A model generated the notes under the pieces. It made no database searches. It saw nothing but the letters and a program-made list of their open reading frames with translations, and had not been told where the DNA came from. Shown one piece after another: positions 1-9,794 of a DNA stretch of 64,000 bases. Made by a program: the position numbers and the translations under genes. Source of the DNA: Gracilaria gracilis (Eukaryota; Rhodophyta; Florideophyceae; Gracilariales; Gracilariaceae). The stretch is taken from positions 434,001 to 498,000 of the forward strand of contig JARGSG010000203.1 of the NCBI GenBank assembly GCA_030374805.1, read 5' to 3'. How positions within the stretch are numbered: position 1 is the stretch's first letter; each line of letters starts with the position of its first letter.

Positions 1-161
1 CATCTCGTTACGAACGGCACGTACGCGCACCACGTGCGCTGCGACCGTGCTGCCGTTGGTGTAAACCGCTCGGCCATCGTGCCGAGATCGCGTGCTGAAA
101 AGGAGCCATCGCCACCAGTGCGTCCTCTCCGCGCAGCCACAAGCCCCCCATTTTGATCACC

Positions 162-713
162 ATGAAGGCGAGTCTCGCTAGTGTGCTGTTGATTGCGACG
201 CTATGCGCGCTGCCGCTATGCGAGTCCACGCCGCTAGTGGAAGATAAGCCGGCGGACCTCACGCCATTCGCGCTGCCCGAGCCGTCCGACGAGCCGCTCG
301 CCTCCGAAGAACCGCAGCCGTTCGAAATCATCGCCTGTCAACAAGACGGCTGCTTCGCGGAAGCCGGCGAGCAGGAGTTTATTTGCCCGAGCGCGTTGGC
401 GGTGCCCGACGCGCAGGGGGCGACGTTCTTGCTAGTGCAAGCCGTGGACGACGCCAGCGCGGAGGTGGTGTTCGACGCCGTCGTGCCGCTGGCGCAGGTG
501 GACGGCGGCTTCGTTGACGCCATTCCGTGGCGGCGGACGGCGCTTGGCGACGTGCCTGCGCTTTGTACGCGCGTGGAGGAGCCGGAGGACACTGGCGATG
601 GACAGCTGCGGATCGGATTCCCTTTCGGCGCTTGTTGCGGCGCGTGCCCGCGGAGGAGGAGCACCGTCGTGCCGCCGCCGTTCTCGTGTTGCCGTGCGTG
701 CAGATTCCAATAG
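162..713 (+). CDS. Small secreted cysteine-rich hypothetical protein
   Basis: The ATG at 162 opens a 183-residue reading frame whose first 23 residues (basic K2, then a run of A/L/V/I) form a typical secretory signal peptide ending near LPLCEST. The mature part is acidic and proline-rich (residues 25-55), then has a central segment with few cysteines and a tail rich in C and R (CCGAC, FSCCRAC). I do not recognise a family. The GC-rich third positions and strong signal peptide favour a real gene. The C-terminal 40 residues look less natural than the rest, so an undetected frameshift or a short intron near 600-650 is possible. The reading frame upstream of 162 has only a TTG and was not used as the start. 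Confidence 0.45.
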   Translation: MKASLASVLLIATLCALPLCESTPLVEDKPADLTPFALPEPSDEPLASEEPQPFEIIACQQDGCFAEAGEQEFICPSALAVPDAQGATFLLVQAVDDASAEVVFDAVVPLAQVDGGFVDAIPWRRTALGDVPALCTRVEEPEDTGDGQLRIGFPFGACCGACPRRRSTVVPPPFSCCRACRFQ

Positions 714-1158
714 ATACAAATTTTCAATCTGCTGTGACGTACAACTGGAAAAACTCGGCGAACGGTTCTCCTTGCCCTTTTGTAACCGTTCGTAACTTTA
801 AAAAAGACCCCCAACTATCAATCCTACATCACTTCATTCGCCCTTTTGCATGCAGGAGTTTTTCCACAGGAGGCCTAGACAGCGGCAGAGAACGACATAC
901 GAACCACAAAACCGACGCAAGCGCATGTGTGAAGCGTACAACGGTGCAGGACTCATCCTGTCCAACGATTGCGTGTAGATCGCTCCGGAGTTTGTTCAAC
1001 ACATAAGAAAGTTTAATTAGTCGGAAGCCAGACTGGAGTCTCGAGGCGCACACTCTGTGATTGCTGTCCACGTCCGGTTTGGCAAGCAGAGCAAATGCCA
1101 CAACTGTATCGAAAAGCATGCCCTCGGACCGTGCGCGTTGAGAGTTGATATCTTTGTT
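714..1158. other. Intergenic stretch, no gene seen
   Basis: Reading frames here are short and of random composition on both strands. No RNA gene or repeat was recognised. It separates the secreted-protein gene from the repeat block that begins about 1159. Confidence 0.5.
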
Positions 1159-1680
1159 GGCAAGGTTGTTTTGCATAACGTGAAGGTGAGCGGTAGTGAT
1201 TGCTCTATAAATCCTAAAGCAAAAGAGGAAGGCAGTAGCATTCATTCAATTTTGTTTTTTCGTATGACGAAAACCAACCACGGCCATTGCTGAGCTCGTG
1301 ATCACACTATGATATATTCAGACCGACTCTTGATTCTAAAGAAATTAGTAGTGTATTACTAGCGTAGGGAATGAATTCTGGCTTCTCAAGAGGTTGAGGA
1401 TGACCTTCTGATGCTCTGTTTATGTATACATCGCAGGCGTCTATCTACGTGTAGCTCTGGGGCTGCGGTACAAGCCGATAACCCTTATGTGTCTCGCAAC
1501 GTGAGCTACAAGCCGAGCGTGATGAAGTATGACTTCGGTTGTGGTTCTATGTGTTGGTTACAATTAGAAGTTGCAAACTATTCATATCTTGTGGTATCTT
1601 AAAGACACCTCTGCCTGTGTAGGTCTTGCAATTTGGCTACAAATCCTGGACTCCTCCATGTCTAGCTCTCACGATGTTTT
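1159..1680. repeat. Diverged left part of duplicated block (copy 1)
   Basis: This stretch is similar to 37058-37547: both contain the run ttgttttgcataacg, then shared words such as gctacaagccgatcgtgat/gctacaagccgagcgtgat and atgtgttggttac. Divergence is much greater than in the adjoining 1681-3056 part, so the two parts of the block have different ages or constraints. No coding sequence is evident. Confidence 0.55.
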
Positions 1681-1811
1681 TAGCGCTGAACAATGTCAAA
1701 AGACATGATTTGTAGTATATCTAAAGATGTTTGAGATAGGAATGTTGCAAACGATGTCTGCCCACAGAACTATTTCAAACATCTTTATTATTGGAAAGAT
1801 TGCTTGAGAGA

Positions 1812-2339
1812 TTATTCCCACAGTGACCAGAAGAGGTGGAACATATTCGTACAAAACGAATAGAACCCCAAAACGGGAGGACTGAGGAGAAAGTAGTCGA
1901 TTGGTTGGATATCACCAGTCCGCACAGCACGACGACGGAACGCCCGACATCGAGCTAGGAAGTCGTCGGTCGCTCGGACATCTCTCGTCTGCATAACGCG
2001 ACTCCCGCCTAGACGACGGCGGACTACCTGACCGCGAAATAGCAAGCCGTCGGTCGCTCGGACCTCCCCGGTCTGCATAACGCGATGGCCTACTACACCA
2101 CGGTTAGGTAAGTCGTCGGTTGCTTGGACATGGCGATTCCGCACAGCACGGCGACAAACTCCGCAACGGCGAACTAGGGCGTCGGTCGCATTGACATCTC
2201 CGGTCCGCATAACACTACGACGCCCCAGACGACGGCGGAGTAAGGGGCGCCGGGCAGCAGCTCTCCTAGCGCGTGCACGAAACGCAAGTTTCGATTGGCG
2301 TTGAAGAGAAGCATGCTTTCTATCGTGTGTGCGAGCCAT
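1812..2339 (-). CDS. Hypothetical arginine-rich repeat protein (copy 1)
   Basis: The reading frame from the ATG at 2339 encodes 175 residues, and the same 175-residue frame is kept in the second copy (37679-38206). The N-terminus is very basic (ALRRxxRRR-type sequence). Residues about 55-160 consist of repeats of 22-28 residues around the theme VMQTGEVRATDDLL. The underlying DNA repeat units start near 1896, 1965, 2049, 2115 and 2181, so the unit lengths are 69, 84, 66 and 66 bp, all multiples of three. That phase conservation supports translation. In copy 1 the frame stays open further upstream to 2612, but that extension is broken in copy 2. No family was recognised; it could also be non-coding minisatellite DNA. 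Confidence 0.35.
   Translation of the reverse strand: MARTHDRKHASLQRQSKLAFRARARRAAARRPLLRRRLGRRSVMRTGDVNATDALVRRCGVCRRAVRNRHVQATDDLPNRGVVGHRVMQTGEVRATDGLLFRGQVVRRRLGGSRVMQTRDVRATDDFLARCRAFRRRAVRTGDIQPIDYFLLSPPVLGFYSFCTNMFHLFWSLWE
1896..2247. repeat. Tandem repeat, 66-84 bp units, about five copies
   Basis: Units begin with gtcgrttgsttggaya-like words at 1896, 1965, 2049, 2115 and 2181. Each contains a gtctgcataac/gtccgcacagc core. The same array is present at about 37763-38114. Confidence 0.7.
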
Positions 2340-2363
2340 TTGACAATAAAAAAGGCTATGAGT

Positions 2364-2401
2364 GAGGTTGAAGGTTGGAGGTTGAAGGTTGAAGGTTGAA
2401 A
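2364..2401. repeat. GGTTGAA heptamer array
   Basis: Five to six copies of a GGTTGAA/GGTTGGA heptamer lie in a row (2364-2401), and the same run occurs at 38230-38267 in the second copy of the block. The unit is not a known telomere repeat, but it is telomere-like in size and in strand bias. Confidence 0.7.
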
Positions 2402-3056
2402 GCGTTGGATGCTTGGTTGGAGTTTCGCTTGGTGTGAGACTGCCGGCTGCTCTAGAAATACGGTTGAGGGCGGCGACGGAGAGGAGAAGAAGCTCGACAT
2501 CGGCATCTCTAATTAGAACAATTACATGGAAGGTTGTGGAGTAACGACGACGACTTCGAAATATCCTGTCAACCACTGGTTCTCCTTCAACAAGAACAGA
2601 CACGCAAAACAATTCCAGTTGTTCTTTGAATGCGGTTGATGCTGTTTCTGGGCCTCGAGCTCATTGCCACGCCTGAGGTAATGGATCCGCCAGTAGAACT
2701 GCTTACCCAGGGCGGCGGGACGTGAGCCGCTGTGACGGGCGCAGTCGCCCGATCGCAGAATGCACGCGAGGAAGGACGAGCCGTGCGATGGTGGACGAGA
2801 ACGAGGAGTTGGTGAGCATGATGACAGGGGCGTTGGATGACGACGGATGGCGATGTGAGAAGCGCCATCAACGTCGCTGGTTCAATGGTGCTCCTTGAGA
2901 AATTGGTCTGAGGCGCAGAGTGTGGGTGTGGTGGTGCCGCGAGTGTTTGTTGACGAAACGGTGCAAATGCGAACACGCTACATGCTCCCTCCTGTCAACT
3001 ATTTCTTGCAAAAGTAATCAGCGACAGGGTGATGGCACTGCGCCAGATGGGCCACG

Positions 3057-3695
3057 CTACGCTTTCTAGATGACGCGTTTGAATTTGCCAACAAGCAACG
3101 TGGCCACGCTGTTCTTACAATCAGCGAAGCAGTTCTGACACAAGCAGCAACCACGATTGGTCCCAGTTCCACTCCTTCACAGCGACCACTATCCTACGAT
3201 ATCTGCGTTTCTGAAAGTATTTCTCGTCACAACTCGACGATATTGGCAAGTAAGAGCCACTGGGTGAGAGCCAGTATCTAGAAGCAGCGGCTTTTGGTTT
3301 AACAAAAACGGCATGCTCTGAACTGTTTGGCTCTCTGTGCCCTGTCAAAAATGTTTGAGATAGACTTCATTGCCGTTGTTTGAAAAGCAATTGCCATTTC
3401 AAGCTATTAAAGCTTGTCTTTGTTATAAAATAGTCTACTAGTGTCTATACGACGGGACATTTGACCTCATAGGAGGTCGACCCCGTCGGCCGTCGACAAA
3501 AATCAAAAAATTGCCTTCTGAGGATGCCAAAAGCCATTTTTTAATTTAAAATTTGAAAAAGCGCATCTGGACTCAACCAAGCTGTAGTTTAAGTAGCACT
3601 AAAAACTTTTAGAGCACTCGTAACTGTACCTCACCGGTTCCAAACCGTTTCAGAACTTAATAAAAACGATTTTACACCTTGCCTGAGTTTATTAA
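3057..3695. other. Intergenic; contains a nested hairpin at 3450-3488
   Basis: No gene was seen. CGACGGG (3450-3456) pairs with CCCGTCG (3482-3488), enclosing GACCTC (3463-3468) and GAGGTC (3473-3478) with a 4-nt loop. It lies about 200 bp left of the piggyBac insertion site. Confidence 0.5.
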
Positions 3696-3864
3696 CCCTT
3701 TTGAACCGGAAAAGTTATGTCTACCATCGTAGACTTAACAGCACATTATTATTGGAAGGCAAGAAAACTAATTCGTTCTTACCCTGCCAAGTGTTCATTA
3801 TGCTTATCTCTAGCATAGTAGAGATAAGCCAGAAAATGACCCCGATGTTGCTTCAAGAGATCCT

Positions 3865-5322
3865 TTGTGGCACAGTAGACAGGTTCTGGAGCATTTTGCA
3901 AGGAACGCCGCAACAATGGGTGTCCCTGTTGGGGTAAGCTTGTTGGACGAAAACACTATTCGCTGCAAAGGACGAACAGCAGCTCGGTCGTACATGAAAT
4001 CTAAGCCGGTGAAATTCGGAATTCGGTTCTACGCTGTAGTCGGCTGGTCGCACGCATACTTACATACTTTCCAAGATAATGGCTCTGGAAACAAGTGCGG
4101 ATCCTCTCCTGTTCAAAGGTATACTACATTATTTCGTGATTTACGAGGACCAGTTGACCGCAAAGTTGATGGCACTTTGGTGCCAAAGGGTAAGGCGTCA
4201 GCTCTTTGGTGTGCTCAAATGGCACATCAAACGAAACTCTACCCTACGGCACAGAATGGGCGACTCATGGTTATGGATAACTTCTACACTCGCCATGTTC
4301 TGGCGCGACAATTATCTACACTTACTGACGGAGAGAGCAAGGTGTTGGGTACAGTGCGATTTTGTAATGTAGATGGAGTCAATCGCCCAGCGCTGCGAGA
4401 GGCAATTGACGGTCTGCAGCATGCTGCCAGAGGAGCATGGCGATTGGTACAGGTGTTTGAGAAAAGTTGTGATGCGAATGCCGCACCTCGTGTGGCAGAG
4501 AAGGCGGGGTTTATTGTTTTCAAAGATCGATCAGTGGTTACGTTCTATACTAACGATCTCGCCGACACCCCCATCTTGCGAATACACTGTGCTGATAATC
4601 ACGCTCTAAGCTGTGTTCATGGGCTGGCTCCATTACACCGTTGGACAGGGGACGAAGCTCTTAGTCGGACAATCCTTCAGGTGCCAGCAGTAATTGTGGC
4701 TTACAATGTTTTCATGAATGGAGTTGACAGCTTCGATCAATTTCGATCGACTTGTGCCACGATGAGGAACGAAAAACGGGTGCCAATGAGCATTCTAATC
4801 TTTGTACTTGATGCAAGTATATTGAACGCACATGCTTTACTTCATGCAATAAGCAACCCTGGAGAACCTATCATTGATGTGGGCTTGATGAAGAGACGTG
4901 TCATTCTTCAGCTTGTTGCTGAGCATGTAGAGTATAAACAGCAACGAGTCTCTCTCTCCAACATAACGTCACCCACCAACGCCACAAGTAACTCATTCAG
5001 CAATACGTCTGCACCCAACACAGCCCCACATTTGTTGATGGACACGGTGGGGAAGAAAAGTGTACACTGCGTTCTTTGCAATGTATGTGGGGCAGAAAAA
5101 GGGGGTGGCTATACGAGGTACTCGTGCAGTGAGTGCAAGCGCGGTTTCCATGTGAACTGTTTCACGTTTTTTCACAACAAGCACGTCCTTCAAAACACCC
5201 GCCCTGACATATACCACACGATTCTGTACGCAGAGAAAGAACTATCTTCTAAAAAGCGACGCAGAAGGCCCAACAAATTCACCACAACCATATCGTCAGC
5301 TAAGATGAGATGCCAGAAGTAA
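3865..5322 (+). CDS. piggyBac transposase, N-terminally truncated (DDE_Tnp_1_7)
   Basis: The 485-residue frame has the three piggyBac catalytic aspartates in context: the D of SLLDENTIRCKG, followed by the YMKSKPVKFGI block; the D of MVMDNFYTR; and the D of MNGVDSFDQF. The C-terminus has a Cys/His cross-brace (CVLCNVCGAEK ... YSCSECKRGFHVNCFTFFH) like the piggyBac cysteine-rich domain, followed by a KKRRRR basic tail. Family members are usually 550-600 residues. Here the acidic N-terminus and the first part of the DDE domain are missing, and the frame opens with TTG at 3865 rather than ATG, so the 5' part is deleted or shifted (3696-3864 is too short to hold it). The transposase is probably inactive although its catalytic core is uninterrupted. 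Confidence 0.8.
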   Translation: MWHSRQVLEHFARNAATMGVPVGVSLLDENTIRCKGRTAARSYMKSKPVKFGIRFYAVVGWSHAYLHTFQDNGSGNKCGSSPVQRYTTLFRDLRGPVDRKVDGTLVPKGKASALWCAQMAHQTKLYPTAQNGRLMVMDNFYTRHVLARQLSTLTDGESKVLGTVRFCNVDGVNRPALREAIDGLQHAARGAWRLVQVFEKSCDANAAPRVAEKAGFIVFKDRSVVTFYTNDLADTPILRIHCADNHALSCVHGLAPLHRWTGDEALSRTILQVPAVIVAYNVFMNGVDSFDQFRSTCATMRNEKRVPMSILIFVLDASILNAHALLHAISNPGEPIIDVGLMKRRVILQLVAEHVEYKQQRVSLSNITSPTNATSNSFSNTSAPNTAPHLLMDTVGKKSVHCVLCNVCGAEKGGGYTRYSCSECKRGFHVNCFTFFHNKHVLQNTRPDIYHTILYAEKELSSKKRRRRPNKFTTTISSAKMRCQK

Positions 5323-5330
5323 AATAATTG

Positions 5331-5882
5331 TCATTCTGCTTTGAATCCCATATATGCTCCACTTTTATCTGGCCATATGCGGCGAATTCCTTCTAACGCA
5401 CATTGAGGTATTTGTATTCTCCGTCGTTTACCCAAGAAGCCGTGTCGCTCGTAGGTGTACTCCTTATAGGCCACTTTTCGCGCTTTGTTGTTGTACGTTG
5501 CGGGATTTCTTCTTGCTGGATACTTCTGTGCGGTTTTCTCCACGACCGCATGCCCGTACTGGACCCAGTAGCAGGGGGTTCCACCGCAATTTGGGCATGC
5601 CAGATCCTCGTTTTCACACGTAAGCTTAGGAATATCACGTCCTGTATTGTTCATCTCGGTGCCTTCTGCAACTACTTTGGCCTGTGCACACGACGGACAT
5701 TTGCAGCGGTTGGAGGCCTCTGGCGCGATCGTATTGCTCACATCTTTTTCAGAGTCACAGTCAACAGATGCGGCCCTCTTTCTTTTTCGGTGATTGTATC
5801 CGGTTGAAGCTGTGTTTCCGTCATTGCATGAACAACTTTCCGATTGCCTACCATCCAGGTCACCTACATCCTTATTGTCCAT
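5331..5882 (-). CDS. piggyBac accessory gene: cysteine-rich zinc-ribbon-like protein
   Basis: An intact 183-residue frame starts at ATG 5882 and ends 8 bp from the transposase stop, convergent with it and inside the same terminal repeats. Residues 1-55 are acidic/polar with a KRKR nuclear-localisation-like patch. CKCPSC and CPNCGGTPCYW form two to three CxxC pairs typical of a zinc ribbon or treble clef, and a basic segment (GKRRRIQI) follows before the C-terminus. Most characterised piggyBac elements encode one protein, so a conserved partner gene would be notable. It may help bind the subterminal palindromes or regulate transposition; this is inference. No function is assigned. Confidence 0.6.
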   Translation of the reverse strand: MDNKDVGDLDGRQSESCSCNDGNTASTGYNHRKRKRAASVDCDSEKDVSNTIAPEASNRCKCPSCAQAKVVAEGTEMNNTGRDIPKLTCENEDLACPNCGGTPCYWVQYGHAVVEKTAQKYPARRNPATYNNKARKVAYKEYTYERHGFLGKRRRIQIPQCALEGIRRIWPDKSGAYMGFKAE

Positions 5883-6865
5883 GATTGGAGTGTTTCAAAA
5901 TTGATGTGACTCTTTTGCCTGCAGAACGCCCGTATGCCCAAGTCTAATTCGCACAGGGAAACGGTGGATTTTGTATAGCCGAAACAGGCCGAAACCGCGA
6001 GCTTCTAGTATCTTACAATCGACAACGATCACCTCTGTATTGCAATAAACAACGAGCTTCCAGTATCTCACAATCTACAGTAATCAACTCTGTTTTGCGA
6101 CGTAAAAATGGAGCAGTATGCAGTTCTGCGCCTGAAAAGGACTTCAAAATCCCGGGACGCTTTGAGTGTACTGTGATGCAGTGTGTGGGAAACAAGCGCA
6201 AGAACGATGGATTGTATTGTGATGCACTGTGATCGAGTTGAAACCTGAACCACAAACGCAAGAACGAAGGCCGACTGTCACACACAAATTGCGAGAACTG
6301 CGAATGGTAGTTGTGTGGAATTTTTAGACAATCTGTTGGTGAACTCCAAAGAATGTACCAAGGGTCAGAACCAGCAGTCAACGCGAAATAGAGCACTGGT
6401 TGTTGTTATCAGTGCCTACCATGTATTTTTTATGGTGTATCCTCGTATGCGGTCCTGAACGTTACAAGAGCAGTCGGCACCCAGCAGGAGCTGCAAATGT
6501 ATCTATGAAGAGACTAAAGTCCTCAAAATGATTTGGTTACAACGAACGCAAGGACAACAAACCAGAACCTTTGTAGGACGTTGTGGGAGACGCGAGAGCA
6601 TTTTCCAGCCCGGGGCGGGAAAGAAAGGCTGCAAGCGAAGGAACGAGGAAGACGTGGTGGATCGCGCGACGACTTTCAAGGTGGTTCAAAAAGCGTTGTA
6701 AAGTGCACTGGAAGCAGTGCTTAGAACACACGCGGACAAGTGTTAATTCAATCATCTTTTGTATGGTTATGAACCAATGAAATCTGGGTTAACTGCGCTC
6801 TCTTATTGGTTCGGTCTTATGTCTACCCCCGTAGACATAAAGTTTTTCCGGTTCAAAAGGGTTAA

Positions 6866-7223
6866 AACTCTGCAACCCCATTTAAAGCTCGACAACTAGT
6901 AATTGCTATTTCCACTTCAAAACGTGCACACACGCCCACTTGAAACGGACCGAAAATAAGGTGACACTTGCAAAACAGGATGTTTCCACTTCAGTTAAAT
7001 AATATCTGTCAAGTTTAATGACACAGATCAAAGTAGTAGAATGCTACAGATAATAAACCCTTCTTTTTCAATGTGAAAGCTACACTAATTTTTATACTAA
7101 ACACAAAAACTAACAACCTTCTGTATATTATATTGTGTCAACTTTAGCGTAACACCGTAATAAATTTTCAAATGGAAACCATAACAATTTCTAGTAGAAT
7201 TAAAGTGCCACAAATAATCTTTT
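6866..7223. other. AT-rich intergenic stretch
   Basis: Nothing was recognised between the piggyBac right end and solo LTR A. Confidence 0.5.
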
Positions 7224-7228
7224 TTCTT

Positions 7229-8079
7229 TGAAGAACAGCACTCTTTTGAGGCAAGTTGAGGTAATTAGTAAAATTTTGCACATGCCTTAGTACATATATA
7301 TGAGGTACACGGCTATTAACTTGTCGCCTCGCTGAGGTAATTTCCACACATGTACACGTAGATTTCGCGGCTCGGTCCGCCGTTTAACGGGTTTGAATAG
7401 CACACGTGTACCACGGATATACTGGAGGCAGTGCATCAAGCATTGCTGTATTTACTTAGATATTTTACAGATTATTTTGCCCGGTGCACCCGCTGTCAGG
7501 GGTGCGCCGAGCTCAGTACTTAGAATATTTAGAACCGCTCCCCCAAGTAAACTGCCCTTTGCCAAGCAGAGCTTCTGGATCTAACTATCACGCCTTCGCG
7601 GATTGTTTGAACCCAAGTAGAGTGACAACCATGTTGTTCACATATAAGTACCCACCTTTGTGGCGCTCAAAGTATAACTACTATCCGTGTGTCTCGTTCT
7701 GACCTATTGTCGTACACTCGCCCCTGTATTGGGTTTTCTTTATTCTCTCTCTCTTTTCCCTACTCTTGTGGTTCGCTCTCTCCCTTTTTTGGGTTTGTCT
7801 TCTTGCCCTGTTTGCAGTGACTCGTTTCCGACATCTTGTCGTTGCCGTGCTACTCTCTTTCGGAGACTCAGCTCGTGACCGTGTGAACACGTGGGTCTCT
7901 ACCGACTACTAATCAGCCTCAACGCTCCGACGCTTGTCGTGGTGGTTTGACCTCGGATTCACACCCTGCTTAGCTGTGTCATTCCCGGAGTGCTCCGTTT
8001 GCTGTGCTGCCCTGTCGAAGGGAGGATTCCGAACGTCTTCATGAGCTTGCGCTTTTCCCGCCAAAAGCTTTGCTTCACA
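7229..8079 (+). mobile_element. Solo LTR A (chromovirus family also seen at 33424-34272 and 49180-50033)
   Basis: The 851-bp element starts TGAAGAACAGCACTC and ends TTGCTTCACA, so it has the TG...CA ends of an LTR. It is flanked by a perfect 5-bp target duplication TTCTT (7224-7228 and 8080-8084). No internal retroelement sequence remains, so this is a solo LTR left by LTR-LTR recombination. It sits at the C-terminal end of the degenerate piggyBac-like gene to its right (minus strand), just after its cysteine-rich motif. It contains a tatatat box near 7295-7301. Confidence 0.88.
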
Positions 8080-8084
8080 TTCTT

Positions 8085-9403
8085 CCTTAACTGGCGGTCA
8101 AAACAAATAAACTTGGACTTTGCATTTCCTCCGCATGAGTTGCAGCGACCTTGACACGGATCTTTAGATATGTTTCCATCGTTTCTTTTTCTTCCTTTTC
8201 CTGTTTGCATCAAATGAATTCCAGTACCAGCAGGTTTCGGGTGGGAATCAGTTGGATTAACCCTTTTCTTAATTATTTCAATAAGACCGGTTCCATGCCA
8301 AGTGTTGCCAATCAGTTCGTTAGCTAATTCACAATAAATATTGTGTGGGCTCTTCAATTGGCGGCTATCATGGGATGCTTTTTGAAGGTTCCAAGCATCT
8401 ACGATGCTGATAGCCAGAAGAGAGCAATTGGCCCGAAAAATCACTCTTTCACCTCGATTTTCTTCTCAAGCTTCAAATCATCTGGACGGGATGATTATGT
8501 CTATCGATTATTGAACATTTTTTGTCATATTCCTCACATACTTCAGGAATAGGAACCTCGAGTTCAATTCTTTTGGAAATTTTGCCTTCCCTCCTCCATC
8601 TTTCCCTCGTTATAGCAGTATCAGGATTAACTGTTCCAGAAGTTGATATAAAGTACCTTCGTTCTCCATCCACCCACATGACTGCCATTCAATCAGTATT
8701 AATGTTAGTTCTCTCTGATACCATAGACACAAATTCACCTCTGTTCGATAAAGTGATTTCAGAAAGGTGCTTCATCGGATAGCCTCGAGTTGCCGTTTTT
8801 ATAACTCCAGTAAATCTCAGTCCATTTTGTAGTAGATAATTTGCCGTATGCACACTGGCAGAGAATGAATCTGAACAAACTAGTCGCTTGGATCCAAACC
8901 ATGGCTGTCCCAGCCGTAATAGAACTGCAGTGATATGTCCATGATCTGAAAAAAAACTCTAAAGCAGACATTTGAGATCCCATATTAAGCTCAATTTTCA
9001 ACATAATGCCACTTCTTTCACAGCCAACGGTCTTCATTTCCAAACCATTTTCGGGTTTGCGATCCAAGGCTGTATAATGAGGAAGACCAAAATCGATCCA
9101 GTCATCTCCCTATCCGTACCACCGTGACATGCTCTCGTCAACACAGAGAGCATTAGATGGTGTAACAAATGATAATCGATGTTGGTTAACTGCTCGCACA
9201 AAACCATTTACCAGGCTCCACCGCGCCATACCCTGAACGTCACGATTGTGCGTGCCACTGAAAGAGATACAACTTTTCAGCATCTCAAATCTATTTCGTG
9301 ACATCGCCTTACCGATTGAAGAAGCCAGAAGATAACTTGAAAAATGCTTTGGGCTCCATAACTGTCTTCGATCCGAGAATTCTAATCGCGTCATGAGAAT
9401 CAA
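8085..9403 (-). pseudogene. Decayed second piggyBac-type transposase
   Basis: Minus-strand fragments read in order as a DDE_Tnp_1_7 protein: MSRNRFEMLKSCISF and CVDESMSRWYG (first catalytic D) in 9403-9110; DRKPENGLEMKTVGC and RSGIMLKIEL in 9067-8950, same frame after one stop; an SDSFFASV-like second-aspartate block in a shifted frame near 8870; CSIIDRHNHP (third D) in 8688-8473; and a C-terminal RCNSCGGNAKSKFICF cysteine motif near 8120. It needs at least one stop and three frame changes, so it is dead. It belongs to a different piggyBac subfamily from 3865-5322. The gene is cut at its C-terminal end by solo LTR A and at its N-terminal end near 9480. Confidence 0.75.
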
Positions 9404-9569
9404 TATGCCGAAGAATTTTAGAAGCTCTCAGCCAAATATTTCAGCTGCTAAACGATCTCTGAGCCTTGCATTAGTCTTCTCCACAATTGAGTGCAAATAT
9501 CCAGTGGGAAAAATCTACATAAAGTAGTCAATAGATTCCATGCCATGTGGCACATGACAAGAAGAGATA

Positions 9570-9794
9570 AAATCTCAGGCTGGACCAATAACCTTCCATT
9601 GATACCATTGCATGGAGCCATTAAACGGCGTACATCTTCAAGCCAAACCTGGGTATGTCTGCTAACTCCTCAACTCTCTTTACGGGACAGTACAAGCCGG
9701 TGTAATATGGGGCTCCCTGTTCTCGAACACCTTACTATCATGGGTATTCGTGACCTCTGTTCTCGACTCGAGGGTTTTCATGTTCCGTGAAGAG
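9570..9794 (+). pseudogene. Copia reverse transcriptase relic, 5' part
   Basis: The frame reading CMEPLNGVHLQAKPGYVC, stop, LLNSLYGTVQAGVIW and LDSRVFMFREEG is a Ty1/copia RT core (compare the family motif LYGLKQAxRxW). It ends at the AAGAG target site, where the outer LTR element inserted. The same frame continues at 27890 with the second AAGAG copy and then GRFVIVAIIVGD, where the family has YVDD. Stops at about 9600 and 9675 show it was already decaying, or decayed later. Confidence 0.75.
9790..9794. repeat. Target site duplication AAGAG (outer element, left)
   Basis: Identical to 27890-27894, which immediately follows the right LTR. Joining the flanks at one copy restores the Copia RT frame. 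Confidence 0.9.

Larger units (their letters stand above)
1681..3056. repeat. Duplicated 1.4-kb block, copy 1 (near-identical to 37548-38940)
   Basis: By eye this block matches 37548-38940 with only scattered substitutions and a few short indels, in the same orientation and about 36 kb apart. It contains a minus-strand frame with in-phase tandem repeats, a heptamer array near 2360-2400, and short inverted copies of CTATTTCAAACATCTTT at its left edge (1723-1739 inverted, 1770-1786 direct). A further inverted relative lies at 3347-3363, so 1770-3363 could be a non-autonomous DNA transposon with 17-bp terminal inverted repeats. I see no matching target duplication, so that reading is tentative. 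Confidence 0.75.
3696..6861 (+). mobile_element. piggyBac-type DNA transposon with TTAA target duplication and two genes
   Basis: TTAA at 3692-3695 and 6862-6865 flanks the element. The terminal inverted repeats begin CCCTTTTGAACCGGAAAA on both ends (3696-3713 and 6844-6861 reversed) and agree over 18 bp. Starting with CCC inside TTAA is the hallmark of piggyBac. Just inside each end is a second palindrome, GTCTAC-N4-GTAGAC, at 3719-3734 and 6821-6836, probably a transposase or accessory-protein site. The 3.17-kb element carries a transposase on the plus strand and a small zinc-ribbon-like gene on the minus strand, meeting tail to tail. The right-hand 0.9 kb (5883-6820) has no gene. Confidence 0.9.

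Noticed and set aside
338..814. 158-codon minus-strand frame opposite the secreted-protein gene
   Set aside because: A shadow of the GC-rich plus-strand gene; the composition is random.
1770..3363. Complete DNA transposon with 17-bp terminal inverted repeats (CTATYTCAAACATYTTT)
   Set aside because: No target duplication is visible and the right-end repeat is missing in the second copy of the block. Kept only as a note.
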